A DNA stretch of 51,845 bases from the NCBI GenBank assembly GCA_963653535.1, contig CAVJWU010000004.1, positions 1 to 51,845 on the forward strand. The letters run 5' to 3'. The DNA comes from UBA3210 sp963653535. GTDB lineage: Bacteria > Bacillota_I > Bacilli_A > RFN20 > CAG-449. The translations under genes were made by a program, and so were the position numbers. This document shows, piece after piece, positions 39,491 through 48,929 of this stretch (the stretch's first letter is position 1; each line of letters starts with the position of its first letter). The notes beneath the pieces were generated by a model, which saw only the letters and a list, made by a program, of their open reading frames with translations, was not told the DNA's origin and did not search any database.

Positions 39491-42028
39491 ATGGGTAATT
39501 GGTTAGATAAAGTATTAAGAGTTGATGAAAGAGCTCTAAAAAAAGTTGAAAAGATCGCGAAAAAGGTAATGTCATATGAAGATGAGATGCGTGCTTTAAC
39601 TGATGAAGAATTAAAAGCAAAGACTCCTTATTTTAAAGATTTACTTGCAAAAGGTGCTTCTTTAGAAGATATCCTTCCAGAAGCATATGCAGTATGTAGA
39701 GAAGCTTGTTATAGAGTGAGAAACGAATTTCCTTTCAAAGTTCAAATCATGGGTGCGATTGTTTTAAATGAAGGCGATGTCGCTGAAATGAAAACTGGTG
39801 AAGGTAAAACTTTAACTGCGACTATGGCAGTTTATTTAAACGCACTTGCTGGAAAAGGTGTTCATGTTGTTACAGTTAACGAATACCTTGCTTCTCGTGA
39901 TGCTGAACAAATGGGTAAAGTTTATAATTTCCTCGGTTTAACTTGCGATTGTAACTTAAGAGAAAAAGATGTCGCAGGTAAACAAGCTGCTTATAATGCC
40001 GACATCACATATACAACTAACTCTGAACTTGGCTTTGACTATTTAAGAGATAATATGGCTCAAACAGTGGCTAGAAGAGTTCAAAGAGGATTAAACTTTG
40101 CTATCGTCGATGAAGCTGACTCTATTTTAATTGATGAATCAAGAACTCCATTAATCATTTCTGGTGGTGAAAGAGCTTCTGCTTCTACATATGAATTCGC
40201 GGATAGATTTGTTAAATCATTAAAGAATGAACGTGATTTCACTATCGACGTTAAGACTAAAGCTTGTTCTTTAACTGATGAAGGTTCTTCCGCGGCAGAA
40301 CGTGCTTTCGGAGTAAAGAATATTTATAATCCAGAATATAACGACTTAGTCCATAGAATTCACCAAGCATTAAAAGCTAACTACATCATGAAGAAGAATG
40401 TTGAATACATGGTTAAAGATGATGAAATTCACCTTATTGACCAATTCACAGGACGTGTCATGAAAGGTAGAGAATATTCTGACGGTTTACAACAAGCAAT
40501 CCAAGCAAAAGAACATGTTAAGATTAAACAAGAAACTATTACAATGGCTTCTATTACATATCAAAACTTCTTTAGACTTTATAACAAAGTAGCTGGTATG
40601 ACAGGTACTGCAAAAACTGAAGAAGAAGAATTTGAAAAGATTTATAACATGCATGTTACTCCAATTCCAACTAATAGACCAATCTTACGTTTAGATGATA
40701 CTGACTTAGTTTATGGAAATAAGAAAGCAAAATATAAAGCTTTAATTGAAGATGTTAAAGCTCGTCACGCATTAGGACAACCTATCTTAATTGGTACTCC
40801 TTCTGTTGAAGATTCAGAAATTGTCGATAATTTACTTAATGAAGCACATTTACCTCATGAAGTATTAAATGCGAAGAACCATGAACGTGAAGCGCATATC
40901 GTTGAACTTGCTGGTCAATTAAATGCGATTACTATCGCGACTAATATGGCTGGTAGAGGTACTGATATTAAACTTGGCCCTGGTGTTAAAGATATTGTTG
41001 ATCCAACTGGACAAGTAAAAGCTCCAGCTGGTCTAGCTGTTTTAGGTACAGAAAGAAATGAAGCACGTCGTATTGATAACCAATTAAGAGGTCGTTCAGG
41101 TAGACAAGGTGACCCTGGTTATTCGAGATTCTATATCTCTATTGATGATGAACTAATGGTAAGATTCGCGCCTGATTATTTAAGAGGCTTATTCGAAAAA
41201 ATGGGTGATGAAGCACTTGAATCAAAGATGGTTATGAACGCGATTACTTCTGCACAAAAGAAAATTGAAGGTCAAAACTTTGATACACGTAAATCATTAC
41301 TTGACTACGATGATGTTTTAAGACAACAACGTGAAGCGATGTATTCTCAAAGAGATACATTATTATATGCGGATGATATTTATGATATTGTTTATAATTA
41401 TTTCAAAGTAGTTGGTAAACATATTGTTGAAACTTCAATAGATGATTCTGATCCTCGTAATCCAGTTTTATCTAGTGAACTTTTAAAGAAAAACCTTGAA
41501 CCTAAATATTTAGCTCCAGGTTCATTTGATTATTCAGGATATGATGAAGCTCCAGTTGATGAAGTAAGTGATGAACTTGGTGAAATCTTATTCTCTCAAT
41601 ATAATAAAAAGAGAGCTTCTTGGCCTAAAGAAGCTGTTTCAGAAGTAGAAAAGATGGTTGCTTTACGTTCAGTTGATCGTTTCTGGACTACTCATATTGA
41701 CTCGATGGCTAAATTAAAAGAAGGTATTCATTTAAGAAGCTACGCTCAATCTGATCCATTAAAAGCATATGTCGATGAAGGTTGGGATATGTTTAATGAA
41801 ATGATTCTTAATATTGCTGAACAAGTAGTTAATACATTAATTCATGTTGAAATTAGATTAAAGACTCCTGAAGAAATGGCACAAGATAGATTAAGAGAAG
41901 CTGAAGCTCAAGCAAGAAAACAAAACGAAATGCAAGCTTTTGCAAAAGCTAAAGAAGACGCGGCAAAAGATTTTAATCCTGTCGCGACTAAAGAAGACCT
42001 TTCTAATAGCGGTGAGGAAAATAAATAA
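39491..42028 (+). CDS. secA: preprotein translocase ATPase SecA
   Basis: 845-aa motor that pushes proteins, including the lipoproteins here, through SecYEG. MKTGEGKTLTATMAVYLNAL (Walker A), VDEADSILIDESRTPL (Walker B), the preprotein cross-linking domain, TNMAGRGTDIKL, and QLRGRSGRQGDPG in NBD2. The long C-terminal linker ends in a charged DLSNSGEENK without the CxCxnHC zinc motif that binds SecB or phospholipid in many SecA, so this is the tail-less form. prfB begins on its last base. Confidence 0.98.
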   Translation: MGNWLDKVLRVDERALKKVEKIAKKVMSYEDEMRALTDEELKAKTPYFKDLLAKGASLEDILPEAYAVCREACYRVRNEFPFKVQIMGAIVLNEGDVAEMKTGEGKTLTATMAVYLNALAGKGVHVVTVNEYLASRDAEQMGKVYNFLGLTCDCNLREKDVAGKQAAYNADITYTTNSELGFDYLRDNMAQTVARRVQRGLNFAIVDEADSILIDESRTPLIISGGERASASTYEFADRFVKSLKNERDFTIDVKTKACSLTDEGSSAAERAFGVKNIYNPEYNDLVHRIHQALKANYIMKKNVEYMVKDDEIHLIDQFTGRVMKGREYSDGLQQAIQAKEHVKIKQETITMASITYQNFFRLYNKVAGMTGTAKTEEEEFEKIYNMHVTPIPTNRPILRLDDTDLVYGNKKAKYKALIEDVKARHALGQPILIGTPSVEDSEIVDNLLNEAHLPHEVLNAKNHEREAHIVELAGQLNAITIATNMAGRGTDIKLGPGVKDIVDPTGQVKAPAGLAVLGTERNEARRIDNQLRGRSGRQGDPGYSRFYISIDDELMVRFAPDYLRGLFEKMGDEALESKMVMNAITSAQKKIEGQNFDTRKSLLDYDDVLRQQREAMYSQRDTLLYADDIYDIVYNYFKVVGKHIVETSIDDSDPRNPVLSSELLKKNLEPKYLAPGSFDYSGYDEAPVDEVSDELGEILFSQYNKKRASWPKEAVSEVEKMVALRSVDRFWTTHIDSMAKLKEGIHLRSYAQSDPLKAYVDEGWDMFNEMILNIAEQVVNTLIHVEIRLKTPEEMAQDRLREAEAQARKQNEMQAFAKAKEDAAKDFNPVATKEDLSNSGEENK

Positions 42029-43138
42029 TGCTCGAATTATTTGAAATAAAACAAGGGATATCTAAAGTTCAAAATAGCCTTTCTGAACTAGGTGACTCAC
42101 TTTGACATCGCTAATAAAGAAAAAAAGATAAATGAATTAGAAGAAATGATCTCCCAAGAAAATTTCTGGGATGATCAAAATAAGGCTTTAGAAATATTGA
42201 ACGAAAAAAACGGATTAAGTGAAATCACTAATTCGTATTTTTCGCTTTCTAAGAAATTAAATGATTGTTCAGAAGCTTATGAAATGATTAAAAGTGAATA
42301 TGATGAAGAATTACATAAGATTCTCGATGAAGAAATGTCTTCTTTATTAAAAGAATTATCTGATTTTGAAATCCAAACTCTGTTATCTAATAAATTTGAT
42401 TCTTGTAATGCAATTTTAGAAATTCACCCAGGGGCTGGGGGAACTGAATCACAAGATTGGGCTGATATGCTCTATCGAATGTATCTTCGATATGCTGAAT
42501 CACACAATATGAAAGTACAAGTACTTGATTATGAAGAAGCTAGTGATGCCGGTATTAAATCAGTTTATTTCATAATTAAAGGTAAGAATGCTTATGGATA
42601 TTTAAAATCAGAAAAAGGTGTTCATAGATTAGTAAGAATATCTCCTTTTGATTCAAACGCAAGAAGACATACTTCATTTGCTTCTGTTGATGTCGTGCCT
42701 CAAATGGATAACGGAGTAGAAGTAAAAATTGAAGATAAAGATTTAAGAATTGATACATATCGTTCACAAGGTGCCGGGGGACAAAATGTTAATAAAACTG
42801 ATTCTGCCGTTAGAATTACACATATTCCAACCGGAATTGTTGTCACGTGCCAAGTTGAAAGAAGCCAAATTCAAAATAGAGAAATGGCAATGAATGTTTT
42901 AAAATCAAAACTTTATCAATTAGAACTTGAAAAGAAACAAAAAGAACTCGATGCTTTACGTGGTGAACAAAAGAATATCGAATGGGGATCACAAATTAGA
43001 TCTTACGTCTTCTGTCCATATACTTTAGTTAAAGATAATCGTTCTAATTATGAAACTAGTGATGTTCACGGAGTCTTAGATGGTTATCTAGATGAATTAA
43101 TTTATGCTTATTTAAAATGGGAGGTTAAAACAAAATGA
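42028..43138 (+). CDS. prfB: peptide chain release factor 2 with programmed +1 frameshift
   Basis: Terminates at UGA and UAA. Translation starts at ATG 42028, overlapping the secA stop by one base, with GGTGAGG upstream. Frame one reads 25 codons to CTT, then TGA at 42103-42105. Slipping +1 on CUU enters the main frame at GAC (42104), giving about 369 aa, the normal RF2 length. The site CUU-UGA-C is the classic prfB site, and AGGUGA 4 nt upstream is a Shine-Dalgarno-like stimulator. GGQ falls at about 250-252 and the RF2 tripeptide S-P-F is present in RISPFDSNARRHTS. The gene itself ends in TGA. Low RF2 should favour frameshifting and raise its own synthesis. Confidence 0.96.
42090..42106 (+). 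promoter_or_regulatory. prfB recoding site
   Basis: AGGTGA (42090-42095), a perfect partner of the 16S rRNA 3' end, then 4 nt, then CTT-TGA-C (42100-42106). This is the arrangement known to drive +1 frameshifting in bacterial prfB. Confidence 0.93.
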
Positions 43139-44079
43139 AAGAAAAAATAATTTCTTATTTTAATATGCTAAAACAAAATCCTAAGCTAGTTATTAAAAAT
43201 ATCTTCTTAGTTCTTTTAGGAACATTTGTCTTAGCTTTTGGGACTGAATTATTCATTTTACCAACTGACTTAGTTACTGGAGGAGTATCTGGTATCGCGA
43301 TTAGTTTAAGTAATGTGATTACAATACTTGATAAAGAACTATTAATTACAATTATTACATGGATATTATTCTTTTTAGGTTTAATCTTCCTCGGTATTGA
43401 TTTTTCTTTAAAAACATTAATGTCAACTATCTTTTATCCAGTATTTCTATATGCATCAAAAGCTTTAGTTGATGTATTTCCATTTTTATTATTACAAAAT
43501 GCTCCTTCATTAAATTCTAATACAGAAATTGTTATTCTTCTTTCTTCCTTGTTCGGCGGAGTTATGGTAGGCGCAGGATGCGCGATTACTTTTCTTGGAG
43601 GAGGATCAACTGGAGGAGTTGATATAATTTCTTTCATCATTTGTAAATTTATTAAAAGTATTAAGACTTCATACTGTATATTCGTAATTGATGCTTTAAT
43701 TGTTAGCCTCGGTTTTATCTTAGATAAAGAACATGACTTTGCTTTATCTTTAGAAGGTATATTGTCAGCCTTCATCTGCGCGATTGTGGTCGATAAAATC
43801 TTTATTGGTACAAGTAAAACTTTTGTCGCTTACGTCATCTCTGATAAATATGAACAAATTACAGAAGAAGTAATTAAGACTATTGATCGAACTACTTCTA
43901 TTATTGATATTGAAGGAGGATATACTAAACTTCCAAAGAAGATGGTAATGATTTCTTTTTCAATGCATGAATATTCAACCGTGATGGGAATTGTTTCTCG
44001 AATCGATAAGAAAGCATTTACGACCATTCATCGAGCACATGAAATCGCTGGTGAAGGTTTTAAAGAATTGGAGGATTAA
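43135..44079 (+). CDS. YitT-family membrane protein (DUF161 + DUF2179)
   Basis: 314 aa. About six membrane segments (18-170), with GTELFILPTDLVTGGVSGIAI and GGGSTGGVDIISFIICKFIK repeats typical of the YitT family, then a cytoplasmic DUF2179 domain (about 220-314) with SKTFVAYVISDKYEQI and GYTKLPKKMVMISFS. Function of the family is not established. It overlaps prfB by 4 nt (ATGA) and continues into two more membrane-associated genes, so expression may be tied to the frameshift-controlled RF2 message. Confidence 0.9.
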   Translation: MKEKIISYFNMLKQNPKLVIKNIFLVLLGTFVLAFGTELFILPTDLVTGGVSGIAISLSNVITILDKELLITIITWILFFLGLIFLGIDFSLKTLMSTIFYPVFLYASKALVDVFPFLLLQNAPSLNSNTEIVILLSSLFGGVMVGAGCAITFLGGGSTGGVDIISFIICKFIKSIKTSYCIFVIDALIVSLGFILDKEHDFALSLEGILSAFICAIVVDKIFIGTSKTFVAYVISDKYEQITEEVIKTIDRTTSIIDIEGGYTKLPKKMVMISFSMHEYSTVMGIVSRIDKKAFTTIHRAHEIAGEGFKELED

Positions 44080-44081
44080 GT

Positions 44082-44651
44082 ATGTTCATTTTAAGCGAAA
44101 CTAATACAAATAATTTTGATTTTACTAAATTAATTATATTTTCATCTATTCTTATTGTTGTTCTTTTTATCGCAATCTTTTTTACTATTATTGTTAAAAA
44201 GAAAACTGCTTATGCAAAATCTAAAACAGTTGAATTAGATAATGAATCATATAATTATTATTTAAATTTAAAATTAAAAGATGATTTATATTTTCCTTAT
44301 TTTGAAACACATGCTTCGGGAGTAAGATATAAATATAATTCTAAAGGTAATAAAGATATTCTAAGCGGTGTTGAAGTAAATAAACATTATTCTTTCTATG
44401 ATGATAACATCATCTATATTATTAATAATAAGATGAAATATGACCTAGATATCGTTACTATCGATGAAAGAAAATACATCAAATTAAACGATAAAATAAA
44501 GACTATTGAACTACTTGTTTCTTTTGAAACTCCATCGCACTTTTTAGCTAAGTTTAAAGTTAATAGAATAGACAAAGATAAATATAGTATTGAATTAAAT
44601 GTAAATAAGGAGGAGAAGGAAGATGAATCTAGAAGAAATGAGAATGAATAA
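44082..44651 (+). CDS. single-pass membrane protein, unknown
   Basis: 189-aa protein that I do not recognise. A short N-terminal segment, one membrane helix (about 18-38, LIIFSSILIVVLFIAIFFTIIV) and a basic stop-transfer KKK place the rest (45-189) inside the cell. The cytoplasmic part looks mostly beta (YNYYLNLKLKDDLYFPYF, KTIELLVSFET, HFLAKFKVNRI) with an acidic tail. It follows the YitT-like gene by 2 nt, and the start of the S41 protease lies 29 nt inside its end, so it may be a partner of that protease. Confidence 0.65.
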   Translation: MFILSETNTNNFDFTKLIIFSSILIVVLFIAIFFTIIVKKKTAYAKSKTVELDNESYNYYLNLKLKDDLYFPYFETHASGVRYKYNSKGNKDILSGVEVNKHYSFYDDNIIYIINNKMKYDLDIVTIDERKYIKLNDKIKTIELLVSFETPSHFLAKFKVNRIDKDKYSIELNVNKEEKEDESRRNENE

Positions 44652-46389
44652 AGTTTTAGCGAAAGCTAAAAAGACTAAAAGAAATTGCATTGTTCTTTCT
44701 ATTGCTGGAATATTATGCGCGACTTCTCTTGGATTTGGATTAGGTTATTTAACTTTTTCATCTCGATATGATGGTGAAATTACGCCTGCTATGCGCGAAT
44801 TTTTAAATTTTTATAATGAATTTAAAAATAATTATTATCAGGAAACTTCAGAAAGAACCTTAATCGATGGTTTATATTCTGGATTAACTTCTTCTGTCGG
44901 TGATGATTTTACTTTCTATACCTCAACTGCGAAGAATGAATCACAAGATCTTTCTTCTTCTGGCAGCGGACTAGGTATATCAAGAAGCGTTTATTATGGT
45001 AACGCCTACTTAGAAGATGTCTTTAAATCTTCACCCGCGGCAAACGCGATCATTTATGATTTAGAAGGAAATAAATTATCCAATATTGGTTTACAAGAAG
45101 GAGATATCATCACTGAAATAAGTAATGATTTAGGCTCTTCTTGGTATGTCTTAAAAGAACATAAATCTAGTGACTGGAGTTCTTCTTTTTCTGGTGAAGC
45201 AGGAACTATTGTAAGGTGTAAATTTAAACGTGGAGAAAACGTCTTCGTTGCAGAAGTAACGAGAGGTTATTACAACGTTGATAAAGTAAAACTAGTTGAA
45301 TTTGATGTTTCTAAGAAAGAAGCTGTCTTTGATATTTCTTCTTTCTTAGGTGCAGGAAGTGAATCTACCCCAGCTAGCGAACTATATGCCTATTTAAAGA
45401 ATGATGTTTTCACTAAAGTAACTAATTTAGATAACTTAATTATCGATTTAAGAGGTAATGGAGGGGGTTACGTTCATAACTTCCAAACCTTAATGGGTTT
45501 ATTCCATGATAATGGTGATATTGCTGGATATTATCGTTACCAAGATGGTTCGTTATATACTTTATATGCCGAAGATGAAAGAGAAGATGTTAACTTCAAT
45601 AACAAAATTAATCATTATACTTTAATCGTCGATCAAAATTCTGCTTCCGCGACTGAATCATTTGTCATGGGAATGAAAGATTCTTCTAAAACAGGTTCTA
45701 AAGTAAGCGTTGTTGGTGAAATTTCTTACGGAAAAGGAAGAGCTCAAACGTTTACTAGTGTTTTAGACGATGGTTCAACTATTAGATATACATTCGCGAG
45801 CGTTCTTTCTCCTAAACAAAATTGCATTGATAAAATTGGTATTATTCCTGATAAGATGACAAGTTATAAATCAATTATCGATGAAGATTCTTATTATACA
45901 TGGAGAAAATATATTAAAGGAGTAAGCGTTAATGACAAACTTACTTCGGTAGATAAGAATATTCTTTTAACAAGAATTTCATTATTAAGTGGAACTACTT
46001 ATACTAATTTTGAAACTGCTATTAAATATGTCCAAAAGAAATATTCTTTAACTATTGATGGAATTTATAATGATGAAACCGCGGATAAATTACAGGTTTT
46101 ATTCTCAGATTATTATCATTCTTATACTCCTACTAGCCCTTATAATGCCCTTATTCTAGGAAGCGATGAATATGATGTTTACACACCTGCACAGATGCAG
46201 ATGATTAAAAAACAAATCGCATTAGTACAAAATAAAAATGAAAGTGAATTTACTTCTTTTAGAGATGCTTTACTAAGCTTTTCTTCTTCAGATTTATATA
46301 CATTAGAAACAAGTTATCTTCTTGGAGGAAGAATTTCTGATTTAAGAAAAGTAAAAGAGTACAGCGTTATCACCGAAGCTAAATTATAG
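44623..46389 (+). CDS. S41 family carboxy-terminal processing protease (CtpA-like)
   Basis: 588 aa. N-terminal membrane anchor (about 22-45), then an N-terminal helical region, PDZ domain (about 112-200, LGISRSVYYGNAYLEDV ... GLQEGDIITEIS), an S41 core with catalytic Ser342 in SASAT and Lys371 in SYGKGRAQT, and a C-terminal peptidoglycan-binding-like domain (about 440-505, FETAIKYVQKKYSLTIDGIYNDETADKL). It therefore acts outside the membrane near the wall. ATG 44623 has the strong site GGAGGAGAAGGA; nearby ATGs at 44638 and 44644 are less likely. The ORF overlaps the preceding gene. Substrate unknown. Confidence 0.9.
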   Translation: MNLEEMRMNKVLAKAKKTKRNCIVLSIAGILCATSLGFGLGYLTFSSRYDGEITPAMREFLNFYNEFKNNYYQETSERTLIDGLYSGLTSSVGDDFTFYTSTAKNESQDLSSSGSGLGISRSVYYGNAYLEDVFKSSPAANAIIYDLEGNKLSNIGLQEGDIITEISNDLGSSWYVLKEHKSSDWSSSFSGEAGTIVRCKFKRGENVFVAEVTRGYYNVDKVKLVEFDVSKKEAVFDISSFLGAGSESTPASELYAYLKNDVFTKVTNLDNLIIDLRGNGGGYVHNFQTLMGLFHDNGDIAGYYRYQDGSLYTLYAEDEREDVNFNNKINHYTLIVDQNSASATESFVMGMKDSSKTGSKVSVVGEISYGKGRAQTFTSVLDDGSTIRYTFASVLSPKQNCIDKIGIIPDKMTSYKSIIDEDSYYTWRKYIKGVSVNDKLTSVDKNILLTRISLLSGTTYTNFETAIKYVQKKYSLTIDGIYNDETADKLQVLFSDYYHSYTPTSPYNALILGSDEYDVYTPAQMQMIKKQIALVQNKNESEFTSFRDALLSFSSSDLYTLETSYLLGGRISDLRKVKEYSVITEAKL

Positions 46390-46397
46390 GAGAATTT

Positions 46398-46931
46398 ATG
46401 GATTTTAAGAATTTAATTATTGAAAGAAGATCAACTAGAAAATATGCTTCAAAAAAAGTCCCTTTAGAAGTTATCGAAGATATTGTTAATGATTCTATTC
46501 TTGCCCCTAGTTGGAAAAATGGTGAAAATACTCGTTATTATTTAGCTTATGAAGAAGAAACTATTTCTCAAGTTAGAGATGCTTTACCAGATTTTAATAA
46601 AGTTAGTAGTCTAAACACAGTCTATATAGTTTCTACATTTGTTAAAGATAAATCAGGCTTTAATATTAAAGAAGGCGAACAAGTAAATGAATTAGGTAAT
46701 GGCTGGGGAATATACGATACTGGCCTTCATGATGCTTATTTAGTTTTAAGCGCGAAAGATCATGGTGTTGATTCTTTAATTATGGGTATTAGAGATGAAA
46801 AAAGTTTAAGAAATATTTTTTCTATTCCTGATGAAGAAATTATTATAAGCGTCATTTCTCTAGGTTATGGCGAAGGTAGCGTTGCCAATGTAAAAAGAAA
46901 AAGACAAGAAGAAATTTTAAAAATTAAATAA
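46398..46931 (+). CDS. nitroreductase-family flavoprotein
   Basis: 177-aa FMN-dependent oxidoreductase. Starts LIIERRSTRKYASKKVPLEVIEDIV with the FMN-phosphate-binding RRSTRKY, then LAPSWKNGENTRYYLA, LVLSAKDHGVDSLIMG, and a C-terminal VISLGYGEG. Fits small Bacillota nitroreductases that use NAD(P)H on quinones or nitro compounds. Physiological substrate unknown. AGGAG precedes the start, 8 nt after the protease gene, suggesting co-transcription. Confidence 0.92.
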   Translation: MDFKNLIIERRSTRKYASKKVPLEVIEDIVNDSILAPSWKNGENTRYYLAYEEETISQVRDALPDFNKVSSLNTVYIVSTFVKDKSGFNIKEGEQVNELGNGWGIYDTGLHDAYLVLSAKDHGVDSLIMGIRDEKSLRNIFSIPDEEIIISVISLGYGEGSVANVKRKRQEEILKIK

Positions 46932-46954
46932 CAAGATAAAAAGGGGTGGTAATT

Positions 46955-48928
46955 GTGGAAAAACGTGACTTTAAGCTAGTATCAAAATATTCTCCAACAG
47001 GTGATCAACCTGAAGCGATCAATAAACTAGTTCAAGGAATTAAAAATAAAAAGAAATTCCAAGTCCTTTTAGGTGCGACCGGAACTGGAAAAACATTCAC
47101 CGCATCTAATGTTATTGCCTCAGTTAATAAACCTACTTTAGTCTTAGTCCATAATAAAACTTTAGCTGGCCAACTCTATGCTGAATTTAAAGAATTATTT
47201 CCAGAAAATAGAGTTGAATATTTCGTTTCAAATTTCGATTTTTATCAACCAGAAGCTTATATTGCTTCAAGTGATACTTATATTGAAAAGAACGCTCAAA
47301 TGAATGAAGAAATTGAGATCATGCGTTGCGCGGCTATTAACTCAGTTCTAGAAAGAAGCGATACGATTATTGTTGCTTCAGTCGCTTCAATTTATGGTTT
47401 ACATGATCCAGAAGAATATCGTAAACTTGCCTTTGTCATTCATAAAGGTGAAGAGATAAATCGCAAGAAAATAGCTGAAAAATTAACATTAAATAAATAT
47501 GTTAGAAACAATATGAGTCTTACTCCTGGTACTTTTAGATTTACTGGAGAAGTCTTAGAAATTGTTACTCCTAATTCACAAGAACATGTAATAAGAATTT
47601 TACTCGATGAATGGGATGAAGTAGAAGAAATTCATGAAGTAGATCCTTTAACAGGAGAAATATTTCATACATATAATGAATTTCCTATTTTCCCAGCTCA
47701 TGATCATGCTTCAGGGACTGATGTTATTAATAATGCGATTTCACTTATTTCTAAAGAACTCGCTGAAAGACTTACATATTTTCATAATGAAGGAAAACTT
47801 CTTGAAGAAGAAAGACTTTCACAAAGAACAAGATATGATATTGAGCAACTTCGTGAATTTGGCTTTTGTTCTGGAATTGAAAACTATTCTCGACATTTAG
47901 ACGGAAGAAAAGAAGGAGAAACTCCTTATACTTTATTTGATTATTTTCCTAAAGATTTCTTATTAATCGTTGATGAATCACATGCAACTTTACCTCAAAT
48001 TCGTGGAATGTATAATGGTGATAGATCAAGAAAAGAAACACTTGTTGAATATGGTTTTAGATTACCTTCGGCACTTGATAATAGACCTTTACGTTTTGAA
48101 GAATTTGAAACAAAAATTAATCAAGTTATCTTCACAAGTGCAACACCAGGAGATTATGAACTTGAGAAAGTTAATCATGAAGTGGTCGAACAAATTATTC
48201 GTCCAACTGGATTACTAGATCCTATTATCGAAGTAAAAGACGTCATTAATCCTGTTTATGATTTAATTGGTGAAATTAGTAAAACGATTGAAAATCATGA
48301 AAGAGTAATGATATGCGCCTTAACGATTAAAGATGCAGAAAACTTAACTTCTTTCTTAAAAGAAAGAGGCTATAAAGTAGCCTATTTACATAATGAAATT
48401 AAAACATTACAAAGAACAGAAATTATTTATCAACTTCGAAAAGGTAAATATGATGTATTAGTCGGTATTAATTTACTTAGAGAAGGCTTAGATATTCCAG
48501 AAGTAAGTTTAATATCTATTCTTGACGCGGATAAAGAAGGTTTCTTAAGAAGCGAAAGATCATTAATTCAAATTATTGGTCGAGCAGCAAGAAATTCTCA
48601 TGGTAGAGTTATTATGTATGCTGGTAAAATAACTGATTCAATGTCTAAAGCAATAAAGGAAACAACCCGTAGAAGAGCGATTCAAGAAACATTTAATAAA
48701 GACCATGGTATAACTCCTACAACAATTGTTAAGCCAATCACTTTACCATTAAAAGTACGTGATGAAAATGAACTTCTTGAAAAGACTAACGCTAAAATGA
48801 CGCGTAGTGAAAAAGAAAGATATATTAAAGATATCGATAAACAAATGAAAGAAGCGGCTAAAAATTTTGATTTTGAAAGAGCTGCGGAATTACGTGATAT
48901 CTTATTTGAATTAAGAGGAGATAAGTAA
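46955..48928 (+). CDS. uvrB: excinuclease ABC subunit B
   Basis: 657 aa, damage-verifying helicase of nucleotide excision repair. FKLVSKYSPTGDQPEAINKLVQGI, Walker A GATGTGKTFT, the beta-hairpin region around YFVSNFDFYQPEAYIASSDTYIEK, YDVLVGINLLREGLDIPEVSLISILDADKEGFLRS, and the C-terminal UvrC-binding UVR motif (EAAKNFDFERAAELRDILFEL). GTG 46955 is preferred since AAGGGG lies 9 nt upstream, whereas the GTG at 46946 would be too close to it. uvrA, often next to uvrB, is not here. Confidence 0.98.
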   Translation: MEKRDFKLVSKYSPTGDQPEAINKLVQGIKNKKKFQVLLGATGTGKTFTASNVIASVNKPTLVLVHNKTLAGQLYAEFKELFPENRVEYFVSNFDFYQPEAYIASSDTYIEKNAQMNEEIEIMRCAAINSVLERSDTIIVASVASIYGLHDPEEYRKLAFVIHKGEEINRKKIAEKLTLNKYVRNNMSLTPGTFRFTGEVLEIVTPNSQEHVIRILLDEWDEVEEIHEVDPLTGEIFHTYNEFPIFPAHDHASGTDVINNAISLISKELAERLTYFHNEGKLLEEERLSQRTRYDIEQLREFGFCSGIENYSRHLDGRKEGETPYTLFDYFPKDFLLIVDESHATLPQIRGMYNGDRSRKETLVEYGFRLPSALDNRPLRFEEFETKINQVIFTSATPGDYELEKVNHEVVEQIIRPTGLLDPIIEVKDVINPVYDLIGEISKTIENHERVMICALTIKDAENLTSFLKERGYKVAYLHNEIKTLQRTEIIYQLRKGKYDVLVGINLLREGLDIPEVSLISILDADKEGFLRSERSLIQIIGRAARNSHGRVIMYAGKITDSMSKAIKETTRRRAIQETFNKDHGITPTTIVKPITLPLKVRDENELLEKTNAKMTRSEKERYIKDIDKQMKEAAKNFDFERAAELRDILFELRGDK

Positions 48929-48929
48929 G

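Noticed and set aside
42092..43138. A shorter RF2 gene starting at GTG 42092
   Set aside because: The upstream frame from ATG 42028 and the CUU-UGA-C slip site explain the gene fully; the GTG lies at the frameshift site and has no ribosome binding site of its own.
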